Origin: Isoetes taiwanensis
Taxonomy: Eukaryota > Streptophyta > Lycopodiopsida > Isoetales > Isoetaceae
DNA: 64,000 nucleotides
Assembly: GCA_021234155.1 (NCBI GenBank)
Contig: JAJEKV010000038.1
Span: 13,172,213-13,236,212 of the forward strand
Reading direction: 5' to 3'
Shown here: positions 12,100 through 23,260 of the stretch, one piece after another
How the letters are laid out: each line of letters starts with the position of its first letter
Position numbering within the stretch: the first letter of the stretch is position 1
Made by a program: the position numbers and the translations under genes
The notes under the pieces: model-generated
The model's input: only the letters and a program-made list of their open reading frames with translations
Database searches by the model: none
Told to the model about the DNA's origin: nothing

Positions 12100-14417
12100 G
12101 TTTCGCGCACTTAAGAGGCAAACTCTTGTAAGTCGAGATACATTTGCGCGCTTAGACGTCCGCCGGGTGTTTTGGGTACCTAATGACATGGACTACAACT
12201 TTGCAGAACAAAAATTTCCAAAAATCTCTAAGGTTAAGAAGTTATGGCATCCTGAGTAGGGGGGATCTAGGCTCCCCCGTCGTTATTTCGTTAGCCTCAT
12301 TAAATAACCGGAACTGCCGTCGCCCGACCCTATGGACCCGCTATGACGCCAGGTGTGTGCCACGACATGGCACTTAACACTACGTCGCTGCCGGGTCTCC
12401 CAAGGCGGGGGCCGGTACATCAATGAAGGCCTCGCGATTACCTGCGTTTTTTGCCATATCCAGGGCCCCCTCGCCCTCCACGGTTGCCGATTCTATCGTG
12501 CCCTAGGGTAATGGATCACGCCCCCAAAGCTGGCCCACCTTCGGCCGGTTTCCAGCCTCAATCCTTAAACCCTTCCTAATTCTTCAATCGATTCGCCCCT
12601 CTGCTCCAAATTTGCGGTGAGAGAAATTGGCCATTAAAAGCGAAGCTTTTGGATATCTGGTTTGCTCGAGGCGGGAACCCATCATTCCATTCGTTCTTTA
12701 AATTGAGTTCATTGTCTCGGCGACATTCTCGGTATTCTTGATCAGCTCTCTCGAAGCGGCGCAATGGCGGAAACCTTTGCCTCCTTGACTTAATTTGGAT
12801 GTTTTACGGGTTAGTTTAAACATGTTTTCTTGCATTGACCACGGACACAGCGGAGAATATGGATCAAGCCGTCGCACAAGCTTCCACTGGATCGCGGCCC
12901 GACACGGGACACCTTGCCGGTCCTGGAAGGGGGGGACCGTCGCCTGGCAAACGTCCTCGCGCACCGCAGAGCAATGTTCCCAGTCCCAACAGCTCCACGA
13001 CTTCAACAACTCCGAATTTTTTTACAATTCGTAATTGCCTTGTTACACCAGCAGAGTACCCGTGCTGTAGGATCATCCCTCCATGTTGAGGTGTCTCCGG
13101 AGATAGCAACCCAGGTTGAAAGGGCGCGGTGTGAGACTGACCTAATCCACTGCCAGGTTGTGGTTACTGAGGGACAGCGTTCTATTTCAGAGCCCTGTTG
13201 GTCCTTGATTGCTTCCAGCCTTGTCTGCAATGGCTCCACTGGACGACCTTGCTTCTTCACCTCCTCTTTTTTGGCTGATAAGATGTAGAACTTCCCTCAC
13301 CTGCCAATGTTTGATCTATAATGTGGCCTGCGGGTCAAGAATTTTTGTGACGGGCTTAAGTGCCAACTTTTGTATCAGCTCTCGGGCTTCTTTGAAATGA
13401 ATATGAGTTACACACTTGCAAGTAATGCACTTTAGTTTTTGTCTTAACACAGTTCTTATTTACATATAATATCTGTGTCTGTGTTTAGCATGATCCAAAT
13501 GCAACAAAACTCTCCAAATTGGGCTGATGTTGCCCTTCATTTGAAGACCAATGTTTGCTGTATTATATGCCATGAGATCTGATTTTAAGGTTAAACTAAT
13601 TTATCAAACGTAAATATACAATGCAAAGAATATAGGGTTGATTTCATATTTCATGTTGTGTTGCTGCTACATGTGCTTCTACCTTAGTTGTCTAAGGTCT
13701 CGTCTATGGTCTCGTCACTGTCTTCAGCTATCTGCCATGTGCAAATGTTAGATGTTAGTATTGTATCAGAAATGCCAGTTCTCTTAAGCGCCTGCTGTAG
13801 ACTTAACACACCTGGTTAGTGAAAGTGTTGCCCTCCTCGAATCTTGGTGTTGGTACCGACCCTTCAGACATATTTGCCCTCCAAGTCTTTGCAAACTCCA
13901 CATCCATTCCTCTGGCCCGAGAGATTATGTCCTTGTCCACGCCTATTTCGACCATTTCTCGAATGATCCTAGCTTTGTCTATGGCCTTATCCCCGTCATG
14001 CTGAGGTCCAGAAATGTGTTGCTGCATAATTGACCCAACCTTGCGTATCCAATCTCATGGAATTCCCGGGGCCAATACCTGCGTGTGGCTGTGACTCTCC
14101 CTCCCTGTTGACCAAGTCCCAGGTCTTCAATGGTGACCTGATTGTACTAATGGAGTTTGGGACAGGTCTGACCAGAGGTAGGAAGCCTTCTATGCTAACA
14201 TCCTGCACACCAGCAACATCTCCCGAGCACAGGTGAGTATCTTCCAGGCTGCACATAACATTCACTTCATCTTCCCTATCATGGTCACCTGCATGATCAC
14301 TCGTAACCGGTGTGGTCAATCCACTTAACATGCTGACGTTCAGGGTCCATGCTGAATGATGTTCTCAATATTGGATCCCTGATTGGACTCATCCCTTGCC
14401 TTATCCTCATTCTGTTT
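12100..14417. other. Long left arm of the DNA transposon
   Basis: GC-richer than the surroundings, with several short open frames on both strands but none recognised. On + near 12859-13089 a short frame is rich in Gly, Pro, Ser and basic residues. On - near 13160-13390 two frames contain plausible protein-like stretches (for example FKEARELIQKLALKPVTKIL) broken by stops. These may be remains of a second element gene or of captured host sequence; neither can be shown here. Confidence 0.35.
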
Positions 14418-15923
14418 CTAACCTCTAACCTTTTGCTCCTCATCACTCATTGTTCTCTGAAAGCTGAAGACTGCTGCAACTCTTGAGATGCCCTTGGGGT
14501 ACATGAGTGCTCTAAGTCTTGCAATAGAGGCTTCAAATTCTGCATCAGCCTTCTTCCTATTTTCCCTTTCTTCCCTATTCTGTTGAGCTCTCTTGGCAGC
14601 CTCCTGTCTTTCCAATTTCCTTCTAACAATTTCGAGTTTCCTGGCTGTAACTTGCTCATTCTTTAGTCTTGCTGCCTCAGCCCTCCTAGACCTCTCAGCA
14701 GCCAAGGCCTCACAGAAGCCATCACTAGAGATGTGCACCCTCCCACTTAGGTCTGGGACTACACCCCGATTCCTTGCCCTCGTGGATTGAGATTGTTGCA
14801 TGCAGGGCTGTGACAACCTCACGTCTGTAGGGAGCTGCACACATGCATGTGCTGTTCCCATGTCACCAGATGGTACCACATGTTGCAGTGAGGGTCTTAA
14901 GGTTGGATCAATGGCCTGATGTTCCCCATCTGATGCATCTTCTCGGTGAGATGGATGCACATCATGTCTTGCAGTGTCCACATTGTCAACTACATGTTGA
15001 TGCACTCCAATAGGCTCTTGGCCACCATGCTCACCAGCAGGGCGCAGTGCCTCCCATAACTGTTGCAAGTCAGCCACATTGAATTGCTCCAATTCCTCAT
15101 CCTCCAAGTTGGTTGCATTTTCTTGGCCTACACTTTGGATAATCTGCTCCATGGGCACTCTACCAAACCTGCCACTTTCCTGGCCTGGCTTAACCTTGTC
15201 CGAGTTGAATGGCCAAATCCCAGTTGCTCTAAACCTTGCCTTGATGTTGCTAGGTGTCAGCCCTGATTCAATAGCCTGTGAAATGAGCTCTGCAATGTCC
15301 TCCCTATTCGGTTCAGTCCTCCCTTTGCTAACCATGTAAGAAGATCTCAATCTCTTGAAAGCTGCCTTGAATGGTGCAAAGCATGCAACATCCAAAGGTT
15401 GTAACCTATGTGATGTGTGGGGTGGAAGTAGGGCAAAATGTATGCCCATTTCCTTAGCTGCCAAAATCACTTCCAGCTCCACATGGCTGCCATGGCCATC
15501 CAATATTATCAGATGTGGCCTTGATGGAGATACTCCACCAGGAACCCTAGCAACAAAATGTGACAACCAAGACTTGAACAATTCTGTAGTCATCCAGGCC
15601 GAGGGCTGCACAGCTTGAATTGCCCCTTCCTCACATCTGGCAATGTTATCTTGCCTCATCCGAGTACCCTTGAATATATACAAATTAGGTATCTTAAACC
15701 CTTCAGCATTCACACATACCAGAATGGTCACCCACTCCCTATTGTTCATGACCACTTCATTGACCCTATGCTTCCCTTTCCTCCCTATGATCTTTATGCC
15801 CTTCACCTTACCAGCTTGAATGCCAGTCTCATCAACATTCCAGATCCTAGAGGCTGGGAAGTTGAACTCGTCATAGATTTGTCTCAGACCAACATAGAAG
15901 TTATCCAGATTCTCTTGTGTCAT
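14418..15923 (-). CDS. DDE_1 superfamily transposase (main open frame, 501 aa)
   Basis: Cut-and-paste transposase of the CENP-B/pogo/Jerky type. Visible catalytic blocks: NVDETG with the first Asp near residue 25, LIILDGHGSH with the second Asp near residue 140, and LQPLDVACFAPFK with the third acidic residue near residue 175. A long C-terminal tail is rich in Glu, Arg and Lys (coiled-coil-like, about residues 400-480). Upstream on the same strand, around 16210-16335, lies a psq-type helix-turn-helix (KVKWTEDQMAYILDEV then EYGISVREASR), and at about 15930-16150 a CENP-B-like linker (QEEELVNRALSEG ... GSKWWKLFKQRHPEV). These do not connect cleanly: an in-frame TAA follows the helix-turn-helix and a one-base shift occurs near 16020. 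The ATG at 15923 is therefore probably internal, and this copy is likely inactive unless an intron removes the first break. Confidence 0.85.
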   Translation of the reverse strand: MTQENLDNFYVGLRQIYDEFNFPASRIWNVDETGIQAGKVKGIKIIGRKGKHRVNEVVMNNREWVTILVCVNAEGFKIPNLYIFKGTRMRQDNIARCEEGAIQAVQPSAWMTTELFKSWLSHFVARVPGGVSPSRPHLIILDGHGSHVELEVILAAKEMGIHFALLPPHTSHRLQPLDVACFAPFKAAFKRLRSSYMVSKGRTEPNREDIAELISQAIESGLTPSNIKARFRATGIWPFNSDKVKPGQESGRFGRVPMEQIIQSVGQENATNLEDEELEQFNVADLQQLWEALRPAGEHGGQEPIGVHQHVVDNVDTARHDVHPSHREDASDGEHQAIDPTLRPSLQHVVPSGDMGTAHACVQLPTDVRLSQPCMQQSQSTRARNRGVVPDLSGRVHISSDGFCEALAAERSRRAEAARLKNEQVTARKLEIVRRKLERQEAAKRAQQNREERENRKKADAEFEASIARLRALMYPKGISRVAAVFSFQRTMSDEEQKVRG

Positions 15924-16345
15924 AGCACGCGCCCGAGCGATATCTAGTGTCTCTGCACTTCTTAGTGTAACCTCTGGATGCCTTTGTTTGAACAGCTTCC
16001 ACCATTTACTCCCAGGAACCCCGCGAAATTCTGAGTTGCCCCCTCCATAGCCATCTGTGCTGCCCTTTCCTTGACGGTGAGTGTAACCCCATTCCCCTTT
16101 CGGCCCTCGGAGAGTGCCCGGTTGACTAACTCTTCCTCTTGTAGAGTCGTTAGGATTTGTAGATTACCCGATCTGTTTGTGAGTTATCACGGACATCTGG
16201 CTAGTCCTTTATTGTTGATTAGGGATTCCGGACCTTCTAGATGCCTCTCTAACGGATATACCATACTCACTTACCTCATCCAAGATGTACGCCATTTGAT
16301 CTTCAGTCCACTTTACCCTCGTTTGCTTGGTCTCCTTGGCATTGT
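15924..16345 (-). pseudogene. Broken N-terminal part of the transposase (psq HTH and linker)
   Basis: Reading leftward, a helix-turn-helix DNA-binding domain (WTEDQMAYILDEVSEYGISV) is followed by a TAA, then a second open stretch (LVNRALSEGRKGNGVTLTV) leads to a one-base frame change near 16020 before GVPGSKWWKLF re-enters the frame of the 501-aa open frame. In intact relatives these are continuous. The break may be a true frameshift or, for the first stop, an unspliced intron. Confidence 0.65.
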
Positions 16346-17064
16346 GGGGCGTCACGACCGATGGCGTGGTGTCGGCGACGCTTCCTCCTTGGAGCGATAA
16401 CTCTTTTTCTTGATGTAGGTACTACATTCTTGGCTTCACCATCGTCTCCTCTCAGGCCTCTTGTGGAAACCATGTCTCTTATCCCGTGCTCCTCAAGGCG
16501 ATATCGATAAGCTTGAAATTTGGAAGTTGAAGATGGCTTTTGATACGTTGGGAGCCATAGCGGGGCTTAGTATTCAAATTGGGCTTCACATGTCGAGTGC
16601 TCGGAATGGGCGTGAATTCAAGCAAGGGGCATTGAATTCTAATTTCGAATCGATATGATCAGGACTCTTAACACAGCCACGAGTGGGAAGAACTGTTCCA
16701 CAATTGTAGACAACAATTACATGACACCGGGAAGCAGGGCTTCACGCTTAGCGGAGCTCTATTGCACATCGATGGTCCTTGTTTGCCCGACAACCGGGGC
16801 CCGGGCTAGCGCGTCGCGTAGCTTTGTCGCGATTCGCCGGTACCGGTTACCCGACACCGGACACATGGGCGGCGCGATAACGTCCAGGCCATAACGGCCT
16901 CAAGACGTGCACATAACGTCCACGGGCCACACACGTGGTGAAGACGAGCGTCCAACCCACGGTAGAAGGGCCACTCGGCATGCCACATGGTGATGTCACG
17001 TCGAGACGAGGGGGGATGGCACGTGCTCCGAGGGACAGTCACGATAGGAGGTGACCATACCCTA

Positions 17065-19259
17065 CGTGGTCCAAAATCAAATAGTAAGGATGAGAGTAAT
17101 CCATCTCAACAATTCAAAGTGAAGGAGTTAGTGATTTGGAGCAGATGAAGAATAAGATTGTGAAACACCAAATGCTGGGGCAGATGCAAGCATTAGAGCA
17201 AATGGCCAATTGTATAACCCCATCAGACAGACTCGGCCTTAAACCCAGGTCCTCACAGGTTATCAGAATCTGACTGCTATCCGCCAATATTCCTTTTAAT
17301 AGAATATCCTAGTGATTATTAAAATAACTCCCGAATATTCTTTCTTAACGAATATTCTACTCTGGCAGTCCGGCATATCAGAAAAGACCTGGCAGCATTT
17401 GGGTACTCTGCAATCCAACGGAGAAAATTGGGGCTTCTTCTACCATCACTGTAATAGAACCCATCTATCCGATCGATTCGACAAAATTGCCATTCCCAGA
17501 TCGATTAGCTCCTGGTCTAAATCCTTAGTCCGTCAGGGCATGATTTATGGCCACAAATCTGGCCATGTCCGACTTGCTTTTTTTATCTGATCAATATTGT
17601 GGGCTGCCGAAGTAGATCTAAGCATTACGAATAGATAGAGCATGCAAACCAAAGCCTGAATGCTTCGTTGGCAGTTGAAAAAGATGGGCATCTTGTGTGA
17701 GCAAGAAAAATCGTGTGCATGTTGGATTGTAGAGATTTAACTGCGGATCTGTGGAGACCCAACCCCAAATCTCATTTTCTAAAGGATATTGTGAAGGCCC
17801 ATCCATTGCAGACTCTACATGCTTTTTGGAGAAGAATATGCCAAAGAGTCATGTTTCTATGCGATCCAATACACTGGTCTTATCTACAGCTCTAATTTGA
17901 TACTAAGTCCGATGCCATAGCTATGGAGAAACCCGCTCGGATTTGGGTTTAAGGGAGGTCAACCCTCGGCCAAGAGAGTTATTTTCCATGATCCCTGAAA
18001 GGGAAGGGTTAACCTCCTCTTCATCCTCAGCATGCCATTTTTGCCATACCTTTCTGCTCCTTGTCCTCACATTTTGACATTGCATTGATAGTTTGTTTTG
18101 CACAATACATTTACCCGCTCCATGGGTGAAGATACACTTATGCTTGCTTTGGTGATACCTTCGCAAAGGTATCCCTTCTGGCAAAATCACAGCAAAAAAT
18201 CCCGTCGTTCGAATCACCCGCTCAAACTGCACAGTAAGTAGGTTACTGCGCATTTTGAGAGTAGATATTTGCCCTCTTGGAACTGATCGAATCCGGAGGA
18301 ACTTGAGGAGGTCAACCTCATCCGTCTATAATACATGGTGGTTGAGCCTCTTTTAAGTTCAACTCTCTGTTCAAACTCTTTCAAGTTCAATAGATGGCAT
18401 GAAGATGACTTCGGGCCTTGCCTCTTCAACACCTTTTGTTTCAACTCTTTCAACTCTCTATTCAAACTCTTTCAAGTTCAACAAATAGTGTGAAGATGAT
18501 ATCTGCCTTCCGCCCCTTCAACAACTTTTGTTTCAATATTTTCGTTCAACTCCTTGCAAGACACTTTGATTGGCGCATCGACTTGGGAGCTAGTGGCAAG
18601 CTCTACGAAAAGTGGTGATAACCTTCTCAATCTCATGATTTTTACTTCATCGACATTAATATTCTTTGGTCAAGAAGATTTCTCGGCGACATTATTATTA
18701 CCCTCAATTTGGACACTTTGTTGTAAATATCAAATCCAATGTTATAAAGGTTTATATATAGTTTGGTTTGGTGGGGCGAAGTGTTAACCTTGTGGGCTAA
18801 ACATAAGTATTAGTGGCATGGGCCACATGTATGTATCATATTAGACCCCAAGATCTAAGATCCAGATTTCAGCCTAGATCTGTGGTAGGCAAGATATCAG
18901 TTAGGGTTAGGGTTTTGCTCTACTATTTACAAAGAGCATTTTCGCGCATTGTGCGTTTCGCTCACGTTTTGAAGCACCTCCTTTTGGAGCATCAATAGCA
19001 TGATTGAGTTTTGTTCATTCTTTGCATTTGTTCTTGTTCTTGGAGTCTCTTCCCACCTTATTTTGTTGATTCATGAGCATTTGTAGCAGTCTTGTAGCAT
19101 CTGGCAGTCATGGACTGCTGCTGCAAGGTGTATGCCAAGAACTCCAAAAATCAATATCCACTCCATCCTCCCCTCCTGTGCACACTTTGTAGATAGGCTG
19201 GAATATGCCATGGCGTGAATGTAGCCTTCCAGAAATGTAATCTCATGAATTCACTCTAT
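17065..19259. other. Repeat-rich intergenic DNA, no gene recognised
   Basis: No exon chain or recognisable protein. A roughly 90-bp imperfect tandem duplication built on the phrase ttcaaactctttcaagttca occurs at about 18355-18540. A short telomere-like phrase (ttagggttagggtttt) lies near 18901-18916. Confidence 0.45.
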
Positions 19260-20090
19260 GAGACTACTCTGGATTACATCTCCCCCCTCCGATGAGGCAG
19301 ATCAGGGATGGGTCCCTTTCCGGAGCACAATGGTTCCATGGGTGCGCTAGAGGACTCTGGCACCACCAGTGCCCATGCATCCGTACCCGACTTACCCCCG
19401 AAAATCCATCCGCCGACTCAATGCATCTATCGAGCCCAAGCCATCCTTTCGGGACTTGACCTGCAACCCAGGAGGTGTCAGACCCATATCCGGCATGCAC
19501 GCGGTGACTGACTATAAGTCTAGCACACTATAGAAGCCCCAGCAGTCGCACTCAGTAAGGCTCCACCTCCACTTCACCATTGTACCCGTTATTTGGTGCT
19601 CATTCTTGGCATAGCATCCACAACCAAGTGGGCTCTTGTGCATAGGCTGCAATTAACGGGAATTAAGGGATTTTAACCAGGAACATCTCTACTAATAGAT
19701 GGCCTTTAGGTCTCTAACCCCCTCTTTATTTTCCACAACACAGAAGGAACAGAAAGAGAACAGTCATCATATATACATCCATCCATAATCTCAATTAGAG
19801 TATGAAATAGAGATTAATCATACAACTACACATACAAGGGTTAGCTAGAAGCTCAAGCTATCTAAATAAAATTTGTGTCTTGGCTAGAGCCATTATCTCT
19901 CAAGGTCTCCATGTAGCTAGTCTGGTTAGGGATGATCAAGCAGCTCTTCCATCACCAAATCCTCCCAAATCGATTTGGGGCAGAATTGGGGTTGGAGAAC
20001 CACTTGATTGCCTCTCAGATAGGCAAGTAACCTGGGCCAATCGCGTTGGTCCTGGTGGCTTTATCTTACTGGTCGAATTATGCTAATTAA
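19260..20090 (-). repeat. Dispersed repeat family, copy 1 (reverse orientation)
   Basis: Its reverse complement aligns in the same order with 48467-49310: the region around TTATAGTCAGTCACC/TTATAGTCGGTCACT, the Gly-rich CCCCAAATTGATTT-type start, TTTGGTGCTCATTC-like middle and the GGAGCACAATGGTTCCATG block all have counterparts. Identity is uneven (about 65-80 percent by eye). The partner begins TGTAAGAGCCC, which resembles the start of some plant LTRs, so an LTR or LTR-derived fragment is possible. Confidence 0.6.
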
Positions 20091-20224
20091 TAATAATTAG
20101 CTAGAATTAGCTTAATTAGCTGACATTTTAGCATAGCTAACTTAAACCCTTTTAATTTAATCTATAATGGCTCCAAAATGCCCATGGTGATGTGCCATGG
20201 TATTTATACATATGCCATATAAAT

Positions 20225-22200
20225 ACATGGAACGTCACAATCGGAGACATATTTGGATTGGTGGAGATGTAGGCTTCCAGTAGCTTGATCATAGGAGGCT
20301 TTAAGACCAAGAAAATAATGAAGGCTGCCATGGTCTTTCATGCAGAATGATGCATATAACTGGGTTTTGACAGGAGCAAGATCAGAAGAGGAGTCTGCTA
20401 TAAAACAAAGTATGGTAAGAAAAGAAGGTTGGAATCTATAATAACCACTGGGATCTGTGTGATTGCAAGAAAATCCAAGGGTGATAATGGTTTGATCCAG
20501 ACGAGTATATCATGAGCGAGGTGCTTGGCGCAAACCATAAAGTGCTTTGTGTAATCTGCAAATTTCAGAGGAGTCAGAGGAGATGAAACCTTAAGGCTGC
20601 TCCAGATATACTTCTCCAGTTAAATCTTCATTGAGAAAGGCACTGTGGATGTTCATCTAGTTCTAGAGAATAAAATAATGATTCTTGGCGGCATCAGCTA
20701 GAATGGTGCGGATCAAAACCACGCGAGCAACTGGAGCATAGGTCTCTTCAAAATCAATCCCTTCGACTCGATTAAACCCTCTAGCCACCAGAAGAGCTTT
20801 GAAGTGAGCAACCGAACAATTGGTGTTGTACTTGAGCTTATAGACCCACTTAGAAGAAACAACTGGTCTGTCGGGGCGAGGGACAAGCATCCAAGTTTGG
20901 GTTGATCTGATGGAGGCAATCTTTTCTGGCACGTTGCCTTACGTGTTTGAATGGTCCATTGACGGCTTGGGAATAAGATAGAGGTTCAGTGGGAAGAGTT
21001 TCAGAAATAAAGGTATAATCAGAAGCCCCATACTGGGGTTTCCCGGTTGCAGATTAGGTAAGAAGCAGTGGTGGCAAGAGGCAGAGCAATAGAAGGGGGA
21101 GGCTGAGGGATAGAAGGAGGATGTATGGGTAAGGATAATGGAGAAACGGGTGGAGGATCCGAAATTCTGGAGTAGAGGAGAAAGGTATATCGGGAAGTGT
21201 AGCAGGAAATTCCAATAGGACAAAGTTAAGTGATACGGGGATTTGATAACAATGTGCTGTTTCTTGGAATTTGACATGATAGCTGATAATGAGCTTGTGT
21301 TTGGCCAGGTCATAGAGCCGATAAGCTTTGCTGGTCAAGGAATAACCGAGAAACATGCAAGAAATAGCTTTTGATGCTAGGTTAGAAGAGGGATGTGGAA
21401 GATAGACAAACGCTTGGCAACCAAAAACTTTGAGATGGTTGAGAGAGATAGACTGGCCGGACCAAATATTTTATGGCATTTGGTAGTGGAGGCCACGACG
21501 GGGAAGATAATTCAAGAGATAGATTGATGTGACTGTTGCTTCACCCCAGAAAGGCAAAAGTACATTCATAGTGAACAAGAGACTTTGGATCATTTTTAGG
21601 ATGGATCGATTGGCCCTCTCCGTGCGCCCATTCTGCTCCATAGTAGTTGCAACAGTGAATTCATGAGTAATCCCATGTATGGAACACTATTGATTCAAAG
21701 CCTTGGAGGTATATCCCTCCCCCTTTCCCAAATCTATACGAAAGATGACAACCTTTGTGCCTGTCATGCATTCTGCAAATGTGAAAGTGAATAAACTGAG
21801 AAAAAGTATCACTTTTATAGCGTAAAAGATAGAGAAAATGCTTTCTGCTATGGTCGTTTAAAAATATGAGTATGTATTGAGAACCATTATAGATGGATAC
21901 AGAGAAAGTTGTGCACAAATCGCTGTGGACTAGCTCAAGGAGCTTGGAGGCACAATGGGATGAAGGAGGGAATTGAGAGCGGGTAGACTTAGCTTAAAGG
22001 CATGTAGTGCAGGGGATCATAGGCTGAGGTATTAATGGAAAGTCACCTTTGGATGCAAGGATTTGAAGGCAATAGTGTGCTGCGTGACTAAGGCAAGGTG
22101 CCAGGCATCAGGTTTGGAGCAAGAGTTTGTATAAGACAGGCAGTTTCAGTGGGAGGATGGATGCAGAGATGATTGAAATTGCCAACACGGGTGCCCCGAA
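20225..22200 (-). pseudogene. Copia integrase and reverse transcriptase remnant
   Basis: Leftward from about 21920: integrase core pieces (YILIFLNDHSRKHFLYLLRY), then further pieces at 21660-21420 and a C-terminal block at 21356 (MFLGYSLTSKAYRLYDLAKH). Reverse transcriptase begins near 20932 (WMLVPRPDRPVVSSKWVYKL, VARGFNRVEGIDFEETYAPV) and runs on with stops past LHKALYGLRQAPRS near 20530 to KDHGSLHYFLGLKASYDQ near 20260. A segment that should hold the YVDD-type active-site box is not recognisable between these last two, so part is deleted or badly decayed. Confidence 0.85.
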
Positions 22201-22239
22201 TGACTGGAGTATTGTGGGAATCACTAATTGTGCAATGAT

Positions 22240-23260
22240 CAGATGTAAAAGAAACTTAGAAACCAATGGAAGTCAAATATCATAAGAAATGGTTCGGCAC
22301 GCAAAATGTATAAATATACAATTATTTTGCCATGGTTTACATATGATTGTGTTGATGTATTTGTGTGAGGATATGGCAGTAGTATTTCTAGAGCGCGTGA
22401 TGTATTTCTAGTTTGCATTCTCACCCTATGGTCTAGCATGTATATGTGCATGCATTACATGCACACAATGCATGCATATTGAGCCCCTTTTTTACTTAAC
22501 ACCTTCTAAGGCACATGCTTACTTTCTTTTTTTTTTTGCGGCCACATGAGGTCTTTTCAAAAAACACCTAGGGTTTGAAACGTGTGCAATCTTTAATGTT
22601 CTCTTTTCTCCAAGTTTATGATTTCTTTTTGTATAGATATTCTTGGCATATTTTGCTCTTGAATTTGCAGTGACAAGTGGGTAATGGTTTTGTAATCATG
22701 GGTCAATCCAAGAAAAACATTGTTGTAGCCTTGTTGTGTTGGCTCTATAACTATCTAAAATGGGTTCAACTTCTATTCTTTAAATTATTAATGTCCTTCT
22801 TCCTTATAATTTCACCACAACTACTTTGCGTCGTGTAAAACCCATAAATATATGGCCATTTTGCTATGGTTATTGTTGTATTTGTGTGAGGGTATGCTAG
22901 TAGTATTTTTAGAGTGTGTGGTGTATTTCTAGTTAGTTTGCACTCCCAACCTATGGTTTTGGCATGCACGTGCATGCATAAGATGCATACATGCAATGCA
23001 TGCATGTCGAGCTTCTCTTTTACTAACATCATGCAAGGCACATGCATACTTTCTTTTGCGGCCGCATAGTCCTTTTTATATGAGGCTTACTTTTTCTCTA
23101 ACATAAAAAAACACCTAGGGTTTACAAAACCATGTGCAATCTTTCATGTTCATTTTTCTCCAAGGTCATCAACTTCTCTTTGTTTTGAGGTTCTTGACAT
23201 ATTTACTTGCTCTTGAATTTGCAATGACAGGTAATCAATAGTTTTGTAATCATAGTTCAA
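22240..23260. repeat. Diverged direct repeat, period about 535 bp
   Basis: The segment at about 22320-22640 (cat-gca rich: tgcatgcattacatgcac, then a run of T, gcggc, cacctagggttt and tttctccaag) returns at about 22856-23180 in the same order. Both copies contain ATGCAT palindrome clusters. It is non-coding and probably part of the repeats nested in the copia element. Confidence 0.65.

Larger units (their letters stand above)
12085..17062 (-). mobile_element. DDE_1 (pogo/Jerky-like) DNA transposon with 13-bp TIRs and TA target sites
   Basis: The outer ends read GGGTATGGTCGCC (12085-12097) and, on the reverse strand, GGGTATGGTCACC (17062-17050): 12 of 13 bases match. Both are flanked by TA (12083-12084 and 17063-17064), the target-site duplication expected of the Tc1/mariner-pogo superfamily. 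The 4,978-bp element contains a DDE_1 transposase on the - strand and GC-rich non-coding arms of about 2.3 kb (left) and 0.7 kb (right). The TIR is short, so the boundaries rest on the match plus the TA pair. Confidence 0.75.

Noticed and set aside
18901-18916. Telomere-like TTAGGG phrase.
   Set aside because: Only two to three units; too short to indicate a fusion site or interstitial telomere.
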